Part shown: positions 36,491 through 45,990 of the stretch, in pieces
Layout: every line of letters starts with the position of its first letter
Numbering within the stretch: position 1 is the first letter of the stretch
Source of the DNA: an uncultured Tateyamaria sp.
GTDB taxonomy: Bacteria; Pseudomonadota; Alphaproteobacteria; Rhodobacterales; Rhodobacteraceae
DNA length: 64,000 bases
Assembly (NCBI RefSeq): GCF_947503465.1
Contig: NZ_CANNDN010000001.1
Span: 248,001 to 312,000 of the forward strand
Direction of reading: 5' to 3'
The notes under the pieces: generated by a model
What the model saw: only the letters and a program-made list of their open reading frames with translations
Databases searched by the model: none
Told to the model about the DNA's origin: nothing
Made by a program: the position numbers and the translations under genes

Positions 36491-37867
36491 TCAGGCCCGT
36501 TTGCGCACCGGCTTCGGCTTTACCCGTGCTTCGATCATGTCATAGACCTTGCCCACGATGTCCTTGCCCGTGGCGTTTTCGATCCCCTCGAAGCCGGGGC
36601 TTGAGTTCACTTCCAGCACCTTGGGCCCGGTTTCGGACCGCAGCAGGTCCACGCCGGACGTGCCCAGGCCAAAGGCCCGCGCGGCGCGCACCGCGGTGTC
36701 GCGTTCTTCCTTGCTGATCCGCACCGATTTGGCCGACCCCCCGCGGTGCAGGTTCGACCGGAAATCGCCCTCGGCTCCGGTGCGTTTCATGGACGCCACG
36801 ACCCTGCCGTCGATCACCAGGCAGCGGATGTCCTCGCCCGCCGCCTCCTTGACGAAATCCTGCACGAGGAAGTTGGCCCGCAGGCCCCGGAAGGCGTCGA
36901 TCACCGATTCCGCGGCCTTTTTGGTTTCGGCCAGCACGACGCCCTTGCCCTGGGTGCTTTCCAGCAGTTTCACGATCACGGGGGCAGACCCCACCAGCCC
37001 GAGAATGTTGGCTGTGTCGCGGGGCGAGGCAGCGAAGGCGGTGGTGGGCATACCGATCTTTTTCGAGGCGAGGATCTGGTGCGCGTGCAGCTTGTCCCGG
37101 CTGGCCGTGATCCCGGCAGAGCCGTTCACGCAATAGGTGCCCGTGGTTTCGAACTGGCGGATGACGGCGGTGCCGTAGCTGGTGACGGACGCGCCGATGC
37201 GCGGGATCACCGCGTCGTAGCGCGGCAGGCGCTTGCCGTCATAGTGCACTTCGGGGGCCATGGCGTTGATCGCCATGTAACAGCGGGTGGTGTCGATCAC
37301 CTCGACCGAATGGCCGCGCGCCTCGCCCACCTCGACCAGCCGCCGGGTAGAATAGTTGTTCTCGCGGCTGAGCACGGCGATGCGCAAGGCCCGCGCGGGG
37401 GCCACTTTGCGCATGGCCGAGGAATGGTAGACATCATAGCTGAGGTCCGGTTGCAGCCGCTTTTCGGAGGCCGTGATGCTGATGTGGTCCTGGAGCGCCT
37501 GCCGTCCCAGCAACATGCGCGACGTCATGGACGACCGGTCCGTCAGCGTCACTTCGATGGGCCAGGATTGGCCTGCCACTTCCAGCCGGGTTTCGATGAC
37601 ATAGCGCAACTCGGCCTCGCCGTTCGATGACGTCACCTCGCGCCGGTCGAGGATGGGGGCGGAACAGGTGATCGACACGTGGTCTTTGCCCGCGATGGGG
37701 TGCACGTTGAACCGGACCTTGGGCGTCTTGGCGGACCCGAACACCTCGATGTCGTGGGCATGGAGCGCGGAGGTGCGCGCGCCGGTATCGATCTTGGCCC
37801 TGAGGGCGGGCAGACCCAGTTCCGGCAATGCCACCCATTCTTCCCAGCCGAAATTCAACGTGTCCAT
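36491..37867 (-). CDS. Fused RimB-like retropepsin and RimK-like ATP-grasp ligase
   Basis: A 458-residue fusion. Residues 1 to about 150 are the RimB-type (so-called ATP-dependent zinc protease, retropepsin-like) domain with the Asp active site in [14 protein letters not shown]. Residues from about 165 on are a RimK-like ATP-grasp domain ([45 protein letters not shown]) that adds glutamate to a protein or small-molecule acceptor. RimB trims and RimK extends poly-glutamate tails on ribosomal protein S6 in Pseudomonas, normally as separate proteins. The ATG at 37867 follows AAGGGGG; an upstream in-frame Met lacks one. Confidence 0.87.
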   Translation of the reverse strand: MDTLNFGWEEWVALPELGLPALRAKIDTGARTSALHAHDIEVFGSAKTPKVRFNVHPIAGKDHVSITCSAPILDRREVTSSNGEAELRYVIETRLEVAGQSWPIEVTLTDRSSMTSRMLLGRQALQDHISITASEKRLQPDLSYDVYHSSAMRKVAPARALRIAVLSRENNYSTRRLVEVGEARGHSVEVIDTTRCYMAINAMAPEVHYDGKRLPRYDAVIPRIGASVTSYGTAVIRQFETTGTYCVNGSAGITASRDKLHAHQILASKKIGMPTTAFAASPRDTANILGLVGSAPVIVKLLESTQGKGVVLAETKKAAESVIDAFRGLRANFLVQDFVKEAAGEDIRCLVIDGRVVASMKRTGAEGDFRSNLHRGGSAKSVRISKEERDTAVRAARAFGLGTSGVDLLRSETGPKVLEVNSSPGFEGIENATGKDIVGKVYDMIEARVKPKPVRKRA

Positions 37868-37963
37868 GCCGCCCCCTTGGTCCGTCTTTACGCGTTCGGC
37901 CACCCTAACAAGCGTCGGGGACGCCCACAACGTAAAGGCGTGGGCGTGGGGTTGGTTCCCGGA

Positions 37964-38875
37964 TCAGAGGATCAGGATGTTCCCGATCTCGTCATAATAG
38001 GTGGTGTCGGTCACATCCCCATTGGTGTCATAGGACACGTCCTGGACGTGCCAGGCGGCATCGCCCGAATTGTCATAGGTCGTCTGGTCCGTGAGCCGCC
38101 CGCCTGCGTAGGAGGACACGATCAGGTCGCCATCATCCTGCACCTCTTCGACCAGCGCGATGCGGCCATTGACGTCATAGGTGGTTTCGCGGGTCTGCCA
38201 GTCGAACGTATCCGACGACCCGTCCGTTTGCAGCATCGAGGCAAGGCGGCCGTCCGCGTAGGTCACCAGGTCGCTGCGGCCGTCGTCCTGCACGATATGG
38301 CTGGAGGTCAGCCGCCCGGTGTCGGCGTCATAGGTGAAGGCGCGGCTGTGCCAGCCCGCGTTGTCCGCGCCGTCGATGATCGTGCGGCTGGTGCGGGCAC
38401 CGCTGTCGGCGTCAAAGGTCGTGATGTCGATGCGCCCGTTGTCCAGCACCTTTTCCAGCCCGGTCCGCACGTGGGTGTCGGCATCGTAGGTGGTGGTCAG
38501 CGACGCCCAGTTCTTGTTGTCGTCGCCGTCGATTTCCGTCCGCTGGATGCGGAAGCCGGTATTGGGGTCATAGCGTTCGATGCGCTGGTCACCGTTGTCA
38601 TAGGTGATGGTGCGCGCCGTCTTCTGGCCCATCCAGTTCCATTCCGTGGTCCGGCTGTCCCAGTTGGCGTTGTTGGCGGCGGTGTCCGTTTCGGTAAAGC
38701 TGAGCCGTTGCGGGCCAAAGAACGTCTCGGACGTGGTGCGCCCGTTGTCCATGACGGTGTCGCGTGCGGTCAGGAAACCGAACGGGTCATAGGTGCTGCA
38801 AATACTGCTCCAGGCGTATGTATTGGCCGTGTCTTCGACCAGAACGGTCGTGGGAGATTGTCCTGCGCTGCTCAT
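37964..38875 (-). CDS. Protein of about 50-residue YD/RHS-like repeats
   Basis: A 303-residue protein with no signal peptide, built from about six units of 48-52 residues. Each unit begins with Trp (W-x-S-x-T-x-T-Y-D), continues with a DNGR or DDGR turn, a YD or FD turn followed by a Gly, and ends in D-x-x-D-N. This is the general style of YD/RHS beta-repeats, but the classic RHS core and toxin tip are absent. GAGG lies 7 bases before the ATG. Low similarity to anything I can name; secretion by a non-classical route is possible because the C terminus ends in ILIL. Confidence 0.75.
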   Translation of the reverse strand: MSSAGQSPTTVLVEDTANTYAWSSICSTYDPFGFLTARDTVMDNGRTTSETFFGPQRLSFTETDTAANNANWDSRTTEWNWMGQKTARTITYDNGDQRIERYDPNTGFRIQRTEIDGDDNKNWASLTTTYDADTHVRTGLEKVLDNGRIDITTFDADSGARTSRTIIDGADNAGWHSRAFTYDADTGRLTSSHIVQDDGRSDLVTYADGRLASMLQTDGSSDTFDWQTRETTYDVNGRIALVEEVQDDGDLIVSSYAGGRLTDQTTYDNSGDAAWHVQDVSYDTNGDVTDTTYYDEIGNILIL

Positions 38876-39112
38876 CGCGAGACCTCATATGTTGTTTATG
38901 ATCCACGCCCGGTGTCCGGATGCGGAGGTAAATTATGCAGGGACGGGGGGTATCCCGACAATTTGACGAAAACCGGGCGTGATCGGCGCGCGGGCAGGGC
39001 GATTGCGGGGTGATTTTGGGGGATGGTGCTGCGCCTGTGTTGCCCGACGCCATCACGTGGTGGACAGGTGGCGGGGGCTTTGCTCTAACGTTATGCGGGA
39101 CGTTGGTGCGGA

Positions 39113-40492
39113 GTGAAACGCGTGGCCGAGCGCAGTTGGGTCTGGGTGGCGAGTACGGAGACAGTGCGGAAAGGCAAGCTGTCGGTGCTGGCCTGCGTCG
39201 AAACGGTGGCGATGGTTGCCATCTACTGGGCGATTGCGTGGATCTGGGACACGCATTTGCATTTGCTGGTGGGCGTGCTGGTCATGCCGCTGATGCTGTT
39301 CAGGTCGGACGAGAGTGTGGCGCTGGGCCTTGAGTGGGCGGAGCGGGCCGAAGATGCACTGGACGACTATATACGTCGGGACATCCATGCGCTCAACCTG
39401 GTTGCGGCAACAGCGTTGCTGTTTCTTTTGGATGCTCCCTTCCTCTTGGTTTCGACGCTTTTCCTGCTGGCCAGTTTGCTGATCTGCTTTTTCAAGAATG
39501 ATACGGCCGGGCCCGTTATGTTCTTGCGCGGGCGAATTTTTGTGTGGGTGACAACAGTCATCGGCGCTCCGAGCTATTTGGTCGGCTATTCGGTCATACT
39601 ATTTTTTGCACCGACCATGATCAGGCTCGCGGCGCCCGCCGTTTTCCTGGTGCGCGGGGTGCGACAGTCGACCCGCAACTGGCGGCGGATCGTCTTGCAA
39701 ACGGATGTTGCTGTTGCGCCTGATCCATTGCCGGGCTCTCAGGGCACGGACCTGTTTTGGTCCGTCGACACGATCGCTGTTCTGGCACCGAGAGAAATGT
39801 TCGCTGACGTGCGGATCCGAGAGAACTTTGAGCTGGCGATTCTGTTCAGGTTCCTCCTGCGCTGCTTTGCATATCTTCCGGCGGTGAGTGTTCTGGCCCT
39901 TATTTTCGTGCCGACATACCTTTTCCGCTGGGCCCTCAAATCCACCGCATGGTTCTACCTGCCACTCCTGTTCCTCGCTTCTCCTTATGACGGCCAAAGC
40001 CGTCTGGTCTGGATGCGCAGCCTGCCGCGGACCGTTCTGGCGTGGGTGCGGCTTGTTCTGTCGCTCGTTGGCGTGACCGTGGCGCTGGCCGCGTTGATCG
40101 TTGACCTGCCATCGGCCCTCGCGGTCCTGCAACAGGCCCAGGGGATGGACTTGCCAGTCGTGCCCCTGTCCCTGGTCCTGGTACTGGATTGGAGCAACTT
40201 GCACCCTTGGCAATACGCATCACTGCCCACCGCACTGCTGACCATTCTGCTGTTTTTCCGCCTTGATCAATTGGGGCGGCGCGAACAGGCGGGGGCGGTC
40301 ATTCCCGAGGAGGGGTGGCAGCTGCGCTCAATGGTCTGGGCGGATCGGGTGCGGTCGGCCTGTGCGCTGGCCTGGTTGGCGCTGATCACGCCACCCACGT
40401 TGCGGTTCTTTCATTGCGCAGGCGAGTTGCCGGACTGGGCAGCGCAGGGTCTGGCGTGGTTCTTTGCGCCCGGCGCGTGCGTGAGTGGGTAG
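39113..40492 (+). CDS. Polytopic membrane protein of unknown function
   Basis: A 459-residue protein with about eight to ten predicted membrane helices (for example VAMVAIYWAIAWIW, ALLFLLDAPFLLVSTLFLLA, VSVLALIFVPTYLF, LVLSLVGVTVALAAL) and a cytoplasmic-looking central segment of about 60 residues (TRNWRRIVLQTDV to REMFADVRIRENFEL). The start is a GTG with only a weak GGAG-like site, so a start some codons downstream is possible. I do not recognise a family. Confidence 0.72.
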   Translation: MKRVAERSWVWVASTETVRKGKLSVLACVETVAMVAIYWAIAWIWDTHLHLLVGVLVMPLMLFRSDESVALGLEWAERAEDALDDYIRRDIHALNLVAATALLFLLDAPFLLVSTLFLLASLLICFFKNDTAGPVMFLRGRIFVWVTTVIGAPSYLVGYSVILFFAPTMIRLAAPAVFLVRGVRQSTRNWRRIVLQTDVAVAPDPLPGSQGTDLFWSVDTIAVLAPREMFADVRIRENFELAILFRFLLRCFAYLPAVSVLALIFVPTYLFRWALKSTAWFYLPLLFLASPYDGQSRLVWMRSLPRTVLAWVRLVLSLVGVTVALAALIVDLPSALAVLQQAQGMDLPVVPLSLVLVLDWSNLHPWQYASLPTALLTILLFFRLDQLGRREQAGAVIPEEGWQLRSMVWADRVRSACALAWLALITPPTLRFFHCAGELPDWAAQGLAWFFAPGACVSG

Positions 40493-40557
40493 GCCTGCCC
40501 TTGGCATCACGTGCGGCGGGCGCTAAGCGGGGCCCTTGAACCGAGACGAGGCCCCGC

Positions 40558-41685
40558 ATGACAGCATTTTCCTTTGATCTGAACGCCACCGACGGGCGGG
40601 CGCGGACGGGTGTGATCTCGACCCCGCGGGGTGAGATCCGCACGCCCGCCTTCATGCCTGTTGGCACCGCCGCTACCGTCAAGGCGATGATGCCTGAAAG
40701 CGTGCGCGCGACAGGGGCCGATATCCTGCTGGGCAACACCTATCACCTGATGTTGCGCCCTACTGCCGAACGGATTGATCGCTTGGGCGGCTTGCACAGG
40801 TTCATGAATTGGGACCGGCCCATTCTGACCGACAGTGGCGGGTTCCAGGTGATGAGCCTTGCGGGCCTGCGCAAGCTGACCGAAGAGGGCGTGACCTTCA
40901 AATCCCATATCGACGGGTCCAAGCACGCCCTGACCCCGGAACGGTCGATGGAGATCCAGCGGCTGCTGGGGTCGGACATCGTGATGTGTTTTGACGAATG
41001 CCCCGCGCTGCCTGCGGACCGGGACCGGATAGCTGACAGCATGCGCCTGTCCATGCGCTGGGCGCGCCGGTCGCGCGATGCGTTTGGGGACCGGCCCGGC
41101 CATGCGCTCTTTGGCATCCAGCAGGGCGGGTTGGAGGAGGACCTGCGCGGCGAGAGTGCAGAGGCGCTGCGGCAGATCGGGTTCGAAGGCTATGCCGTGG
41201 GCGGTCTGGCCGTGGGCGAAGGGCAGGAGGCCATGTTCGGCTGCCTGGACTATGCGCCCGAGCAGTTGCCGCAGGACAAGCCGCGATACCTGATGGGCGT
41301 GGGCAAGCCCGATGACATTGTCGGGGCTGTCGCGCGGGGCATCGACATGATGGATTGCGTGCTGCCTTCGCGGTCGGGGCGCACGGGGCAGGTGTTCACC
41401 CGGCACGGTGTCGTGAACATCAAGAACGCGCGCCATGCCGACGATCCGCGCCCATTGGACGAAGATTGCACCTGTCCGGCCTGTTCAAACTACTCGCGCG
41501 CCTATCTGCACCATGTGTTCCGCGCCCAAGAGATGATTTCGGGCATGCTGCTGACCTGGCACAACCTGCATTACTACCAGGAGATCATGGCCGGCATGCG
41601 GGACGCCATTGCGGCGGGCACGTTCGCGGCGTGGCAGGCCGCGTTTCATGCCGGCCGGGCCGAGGGTGATATTGAACCCTTGTGA
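40558..41685 (+). CDS. tgt: Queuine tRNA-ribosyltransferase
   Basis: Exchanges guanine-34 for preQ1 in tRNAs with GUN anticodons (Asp, Asn, His, Tyr); the two tRNA-Asp genes of this window would be substrates. The 375-residue protein has the [10 protein letters not shown] catalytic block, the nucleophile region [14 protein letters not shown] and the zinc site CTCPAC with a downstream His (SRAYLHHVF). GAGGCCCCGC precedes the ATG. Full length and canonical. Confidence 0.95.
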   Translation: MTAFSFDLNATDGRARTGVISTPRGEIRTPAFMPVGTAATVKAMMPESVRATGADILLGNTYHLMLRPTAERIDRLGGLHRFMNWDRPILTDSGGFQVMSLAGLRKLTEEGVTFKSHIDGSKHALTPERSMEIQRLLGSDIVMCFDECPALPADRDRIADSMRLSMRWARRSRDAFGDRPGHALFGIQQGGLEEDLRGESAEALRQIGFEGYAVGGLAVGEGQEAMFGCLDYAPEQLPQDKPRYLMGVGKPDDIVGAVARGIDMMDCVLPSRSGRTGQVFTRHGVVNIKNARHADDPRPLDEDCTCPACSNYSRAYLHHVFRAQEMISGMLLTWHNLHYYQEIMAGMRDAIAAGTFAAWQAAFHAGRAEGDIEPL

Positions 41686-41779
41686 CGGCCGGGGACCGAT
41701 GGTCAGGAATTCCCCCATCGTGCAAGGCCGCGCTGTGCCATATAGTCGGGTCAGTCACATTCCCTGGGGAGGGACCGCC

Positions 41780-41848
41780 GTGCAGTTTGTAGTGTTCTCG
41801 TTTGTTTGGTTCTCGGTATCTGTATTGGCGGTCCTGACTCTGGTGTGA
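41780..41848 (+). CDS. Possible 22-residue single-helix membrane peptide
   Basis: A GTG-started frame preceded by GGGGAGGG (spacing 6-8). The product VQFVVFSFVWFSVSVLAVLTLV is one membrane helix without charge. Such peptides exist in bacteria (stress or transporter regulators), but a frame this short can occur by chance. Confidence 0.3.
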   Translation: MQFVVFSFVWFSVSVLAVLTLV

Positions 41849-41857
41849 CCTGATCGT

Positions 41858-42250
41858 TCAGGCGGCAAGGAGAACAAGGGCCCATCCGGCCATGCCGATC
41901 TGGATCAATTGAATGCCCATGCTGATCCCGTGCAGCATTTTGAACCGACCCGAGTCATCCGCGTCCGTGGCCGCATTGATCTGCAGCATGAGCATCTGGC
42001 GGGCGTAGGCGGTGCTGAGCGCGATACCGATCAACAGCCACGCCGCCAGGGAACTGGTCACAAAAGCGACAGCACCGGCAAGGGCAGAGGTTGCAATCAC
42101 CCACATGTAATAGTGCGGAAACGCACCCCGAATGCCCCTGCGCGCCTGATCCGGGCCATAAACTGCAAAGAGAACAGCCGCAAAGCCGAATGAAAACAAC
42201 GTCATACCGCCAAAGAGCAGGGCAGCGAGCAACAGGGCAACCGTGGACAT
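41858..42250 (-). CDS. DUF4149-like small membrane protein
   Basis: A 130-residue protein with four predicted helices (residues 4-30, 48-70, 72-86 and 107-128) in the style of DUF4149/TMEM205-like proteins. Conserved charged residues lie in the loop after helix 1 (YGPDQARRGIRGAFPHYY). AGGAGG stands 8 bases before the ATG at 42250, which is chosen over a TTG two codons upstream. Function unknown. Confidence 0.78.
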   Translation of the reverse strand: MSTVALLLAALLFGGMTLFSFGFAAVLFAVYGPDQARRGIRGAFPHYYMWVIATSALAGAVAFVTSSLAAWLLIGIALSTAYARQMLMLQINAATDADDSGRFKMLHGISMGIQLIQIGMAGWALVLLAA

Positions 42251-42452
42251 CAGCAAATCCTCCTGAGCGGTGGGACTTAGGCCCGCTGCCGGGGGTTCAA
42301 GCGCCTATGGGCGCGCAGATTGCCGCATGTCATGCCGGATATCGCCCTATCTTGCGGTTTTCTGCGGCTGACCCACGACAATTTGTGCCAAAAATCTGGG
42401 GACAGTTTGATCCGCCCCATTGCACCCTGGCCGCGCCCGCGTCAGGATACAC

Positions 42453-42485
42453 CTTGAAACCGAAGGGCTGGGATCACAGATCAAA
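42453..42485 (+). promoter_or_regulatory. Possible heat-shock promoter of lon
   Basis: CTTGAAA, matching the RpoH -35 consensus, lies 107 bases before the lon start; the expected -10 (CCCCAT-like) is not clear, only GGGATCACAGAT is present at the right distance. The rest of the 315-base gap upstream of lon shows no gene. Confidence 0.3.
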
Positions 42486-42565
42486 CAGTCCGACACACGG
42501 AGACAGCCAAGGGTTGCCGCAATGCGGGGCCGCGCTGTCTTGCCAATGACAAGGAACTTTTGAGC

Positions 42566-44974
42566 ATGCAAGAGCCACTCAACGCCTCGTACCCGGTGCT
42601 GCCGCTGCGCGATATCGTGGTCTTCCCCCACATGATCGTGCCGCTGTTCGTGGGCCGTGACAAATCGGTCCGTGCGCTGGAAGAGGTGATGGCCGACGAC
42701 AAGCAGATCCTGCTGTCGAGCCAGATTGATCCGTCCGAGGACGATCCTGAATCCGCGGGCATCTACAAGGCCGGTGTTCTGGCCAATGTGCTGCAACTGC
42801 TGAAACTGCCCGATGGCACCGTCAAGGTGCTGGTCGAAGGACAGGCGCGGGTGCGCATCACGGAATACCTGGAAAACGACAACTTCTTCGAAGCGCGTGC
42901 CGAGTATCTGACCGAGATGCCGGGTGACATCGCCACGACCGAGGCGCTGTTGCGCTCTGTCGCGGACGAGTTCGAGCGTTACGCCAAGGTGAAGAAGAAC
43001 ATCCCCGAAGAGGCGCTGGCCGCTGTTGGCGAGACTGCCGAGCCTGCGAAGCTGGCCGATCTGGTGGCCGGGCATCTGGGCATCGAGGTGGACCAGAAGC
43101 AGGACCTGCTTGAGACACTGGCGGTGAGCGAGCGGCTTGAGAAGGTCTATGGCCTGATGCAGGGCGAAATGTCCGTGTTGCAGGTCGAGAAAAAGATCAA
43201 GACCCGCGTGAAGTCCCAGATGGAGCGGACGCAGCGCGAGTATTATCTGAACGAACAGATGAAGGCGATCCAGCAAGAGCTGGGTGACGGCGAGGACGGC
43301 AAGAACGAAGTCGCAGAACTTGAAGCCAAGATCGAAGCGACAAAGCTGTCGAAAGAGGCGCGCGAGAAGGCGGATGCGGAGCTGAAGAAGCTCAAGAACA
43401 TGTCGCCCATGTCCGCCGAGGCCACGGTTGTGCGCAACTATCTGGACTGGATGCTGTCGATCCCGTGGGGCGTGAAGTCCCGCGTGAAGAAAGATCTGGG
43501 CCGGGCGCAGAAGGTGCTGGATGACGACCACTATGGCCTTGAGAAGGTCAAGGAGCGGATTGTCGAGTATCTGGCGGTGCAGCAACGCTCGAAAAAGATG
43601 AAGGGCCCGATCATGTGTCTGGTTGGTCCTCCGGGCGTGGGCAAGACCTCGCTTGGGAAGTCGGTTGCCAAGGCCACGGGGCGCGAATTTATCCGCATCT
43701 CGCTGGGTGGTGTGCGGGACGAGAGCGAGATTCGCGGTCACCGCCGGACCTACATTGGCTCGATGCCGGGCAAGATCATTCAGGCGTTGAAAAAGGCCAA
43801 GACGACAAACCCGCTGATCCTGCTGGATGAGATCGACAAAATGGGGCAGGATTTCCGGGGTGATCCGGCGTCAGCCATGCTTGAAGTGCTTGACCCGGAG
43901 CAGAACGGCACGTTTGTGGACCACTATCTTGAGGTCGAATACGACCTGTCGAACGTGATGTTCCTGACCACGTCGAACAGCTACAACATGCCCGGGCCGC
44001 TGCTGGACCGGATGGAGATCATTCCGCTGGCGGGCTACACCGAGGACGAAAAGTCCGAGATTGCCAAGCAGCACCTGATTGCCAAGCAGATCAAGAACCA
44101 CGGCCTGAAGGCCAAGGAGTTTGAACTGACCGACGAGGCGCTGAGCGACATCATCCGCTATTACACCCGCGAGGCGGGCGTGCGGAACCTTGAACGCGAG
44201 ATTGCCAAGGTGGCGCGGAAATCGCTGACCAAGATCGTCAAGAAAGAGGTTGAAGAAGTTGTTGTAACCTCTGACAATCTCGACGATTTCCTTGGTGTGC
44301 GCAAGCATCGCTATGGCCTGGCCGAACAGGACGATCAGATCGGTGTGGTGACCGGTCTGGCCTGGACGTCCGTGGGTGGCGACCTGCTGCATATCGAGGC
44401 GCTGAAGCTGCCCGGCAAGGGTCGGATGAAGACCACCGGCAAGCTGGGGGACGTGATGAAGGAGAGCATCGACGCCGCCAGTTCCTATGTCCGGTCCATC
44501 AGCCCCGAGATTGGCGTGAAGCCGCCGGTGTTCGACAAGGCGGACATTCACGTGCACGTGCCCGATGGCGCGACGCCCAAGGACGGCCCGAGCGCCGGGC
44601 TGGCGATGGTGACGTCCATCGTTTCGGTCCTGACCGGCATTCCGGTGCGCAAGGACATCGCCATGACGGGCGAGGTCAGCTTGCGCGGCAATGCGATGCC
44701 CATCGGCGGTTTGAAAGAGAAGCTGCTGGCGGCGCTGCGTGGCGGGATCAATACCGTTCTCATTCCCGAAGAGAACGAAAAGGATCTGGCCGACATCCCG
44801 GACAACGTGAAAGAGGGTCTGGATATCATTCCTGTCAGCCACGTGACCGAGGTACTGGAGCGCGCGTTGGTGTCCAAACCTGACGCCATAGAGTGGGACG
44901 AAGCCGCAGAAGAGGCAGCTGCCGCTGCGGCTGCGGCATCTCGCGACCCCGGTGCGGGTGCGACGGCACACTGA
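42566..44974 (+). CDS. lon: ATP-dependent protease La (Lon)
   Basis: Homo-hexameric AAA+ serine protease for misfolded and regulatory proteins. The 802-residue protein has the N-terminal LON domain (YPVLPLRDIVVFPHMIVPLFVGR), the AAA+ module with Walker A GPPGVGKTS and Walker B ILLDEIDKM, and the Ser-Lys catalytic dyad in DGPSAGLAM and PIGGLKEKLLAA. The Ala-rich C-terminal tail (EEAAAAAAAA) is not conserved. ATG at 42566 preferred over an upstream TTG; AAGGAA precedes it. A terminator follows. Confidence 0.96.
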   Translation: MQEPLNASYPVLPLRDIVVFPHMIVPLFVGRDKSVRALEEVMADDKQILLSSQIDPSEDDPESAGIYKAGVLANVLQLLKLPDGTVKVLVEGQARVRITEYLENDNFFEARAEYLTEMPGDIATTEALLRSVADEFERYAKVKKNIPEEALAAVGETAEPAKLADLVAGHLGIEVDQKQDLLETLAVSERLEKVYGLMQGEMSVLQVEKKIKTRVKSQMERTQREYYLNEQMKAIQQELGDGEDGKNEVAELEAKIEATKLSKEAREKADAELKKLKNMSPMSAEATVVRNYLDWMLSIPWGVKSRVKKDLGRAQKVLDDDHYGLEKVKERIVEYLAVQQRSKKMKGPIMCLVGPPGVGKTSLGKSVAKATGREFIRISLGGVRDESEIRGHRRTYIGSMPGKIIQALKKAKTTNPLILLDEIDKMGQDFRGDPASAMLEVLDPEQNGTFVDHYLEVEYDLSNVMFLTTSNSYNMPGPLLDRMEIIPLAGYTEDEKSEIAKQHLIAKQIKNHGLKAKEFELTDEALSDIIRYYTREAGVRNLEREIAKVARKSLTKIVKKEVEEVVVTSDNLDDFLGVRKHRYGLAEQDDQIGVVTGLAWTSVGGDLLHIEALKLPGKGRMKTTGKLGDVMKESIDAASSYVRSISPEIGVKPPVFDKADIHVHVPDGATPKDGPSAGLAMVTSIVSVLTGIPVRKDIAMTGEVSLRGNAMPIGGLKEKLLAALRGGINTVLIPEENEKDLADIPDNVKEGLDIIPVSHVTEVLERALVSKPDAIEWDEAAEEAAAAAAAASRDPGAGATAH

Positions 44975-44991
44975 TCTTCACGACATTAAAA

Positions 44992-45025
44992 GGGGCGCGT
45001 AAGCATGTGCTTGCGCGCCTTTTTC
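44992..45025 (+). terminator. Rho-independent terminator of lon
   Basis: GGGGCGCGTAAGCA / TGCTTGCGCGCC stem with TTTTTC, 17 bases after the lon stop. Confidence 0.88.
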
Positions 45026-45168
45026 TTTGAGACGCGCCGCTTGCATCCTGCTGTTGCCAAAAGCGCGACAATCCAACTTGATTCCAATGTTTTGTTGCGT
45101 GCTTATGGATTGCGTTACCGTTTCGCGTTATGGGTGCCGCAAGCAGTCCAAAATGGAAAGAGGCCAAA

Positions 45169-45648
45169 ATGGCGACCCGCACCACAAAAACGACCTCCAA
45201 AACCACTTCCACGCGCAGCCGCGCCGGCACGGCCAAGGCGAAAACCACGCCAAAGCCCAAGGCACCCGCAAAACCTACGGCTGCCGCCGCCAAACCGACC
45301 GCGCCTGTGGTTGTGGATGCCCCGACGCCTGTCGTTGCAGGGCCCATGATGCGCAAGAAAGAGCTGATCGAGGCCGTCGTGGCCAAGAGCGGCATGAAGA
45401 AGAAGGACGTCAAGCCAGCCGTCGAGGCCACGCTGGCCGTGCTGGGCGAAGCGCTTCAGGACGGGCGCACGTTGAACCTGCAACCGATGGGTAAGGTCAA
45501 GATCAACCGCGAGAAAAAGCTGGCCTCTGGCCGTATGCTGGTTGCGCGGATCCGCCAAAATGACCCGTCGCCCGCGGCGCAAGATGCGCCAGCATCGGGC
45601 GATACGGGCGAAACGCCAGTCGCGGCAGACAAGACCGCCGCCGAATAG
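45169..45648 (+). CDS. HU-family DNA-binding protein with histone-H1-like N-terminal tail
   Basis: A 159-residue nucleoid protein. Residues from about 62 to 135 are the HU/IHF fold (RKKELIEAVVAKSGMKKKDVKPAVEATL, then GRTLNLQPMGKVKINREKKLASGRML). In front is a tail of about 60 residues rich in Lys, Thr, Ala and Pro (TKTTSKTTSTRSRAGTAKAKTT style), like eukaryotic histone H1 or bacterial Hc1-type tails; a short acidic Ala-rich tail ends the protein. Normal HU is about 90 residues. AGAGG lies before the ATG at 45169. Confidence 0.9.
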   Translation: MATRTTKTTSKTTSTRSRAGTAKAKTTPKPKAPAKPTAAAAKPTAPVVVDAPTPVVAGPMMRKKELIEAVVAKSGMKKKDVKPAVEATLAVLGEALQDGRTLNLQPMGKVKINREKKLASGRMLVARIRQNDPSPAAQDAPASGDTGETPVAADKTAAE

Positions 45649-45708
45649 CATTTTCGGGCACCAGCCTCTTGCATGGCTCCGCGCAGTTGGCTAAACCGCG
45701 CGGTGTTT

Positions 45709-45783
45709 GGGTGATTAGCTCAGTGGTAGAGCGCTTCGTTCACATCGAAGATGTCAGGAGTTCAAATCTCTTATCACCCACCA
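45709..45783 (+). tRNA. tRNA-Val (CAC)
   Basis: 75 bases with encoded CCA. Acceptor GGGTGAT pairs with ATCACCC, D stem GCTC/GAGC, anticodon stem CTTCG/CGAAG around loop TTCACAT (anticodon CAC), T stem with TTCAAAT loop. Reads GUG codons. Its 3-prime 31 bases are repeated downstream. Confidence 0.96.
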
Positions 45784-45990
45784 CTTTTCCTGTACGCGCG
45801 CTGCTGAAAAGCCGTTAGACGCTGTTGATGGCCTGACCGACGCGCGCTGCCAGAGGCAGCACTCTGGGTCAGGAGTTCAAATCTCTTATCACCCACCACT
45901 TTTCCTGTACGCGCGCTGCTGAAAAGCCGTTAGGCGCTGTTGATGGCCTGACCGACGCGCGCTGCCTGCGGCCGCACTCTGGGTCAGGCG
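45753..45990 (+). repeat. 115-base tandem repeat containing the 3-prime half of tRNA-Val(CAC)
   Basis: The last 31 bases of the tRNA, from GTCAGGAGTTC to CCA (45753-45783), recur exactly at 45868-45898. The following 84 bases (CTTTTCCTGTACGCGCGCTG onward) recur with few changes, and a third copy breaks off after GTCAGG at 45983. Each unit ends in a hairpin whose outer arm CCTGACC pairs with GGTCAGG of the next tRNA fragment, with inner stem GCTGCC/GGCAGC. Confidence 0.9.
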
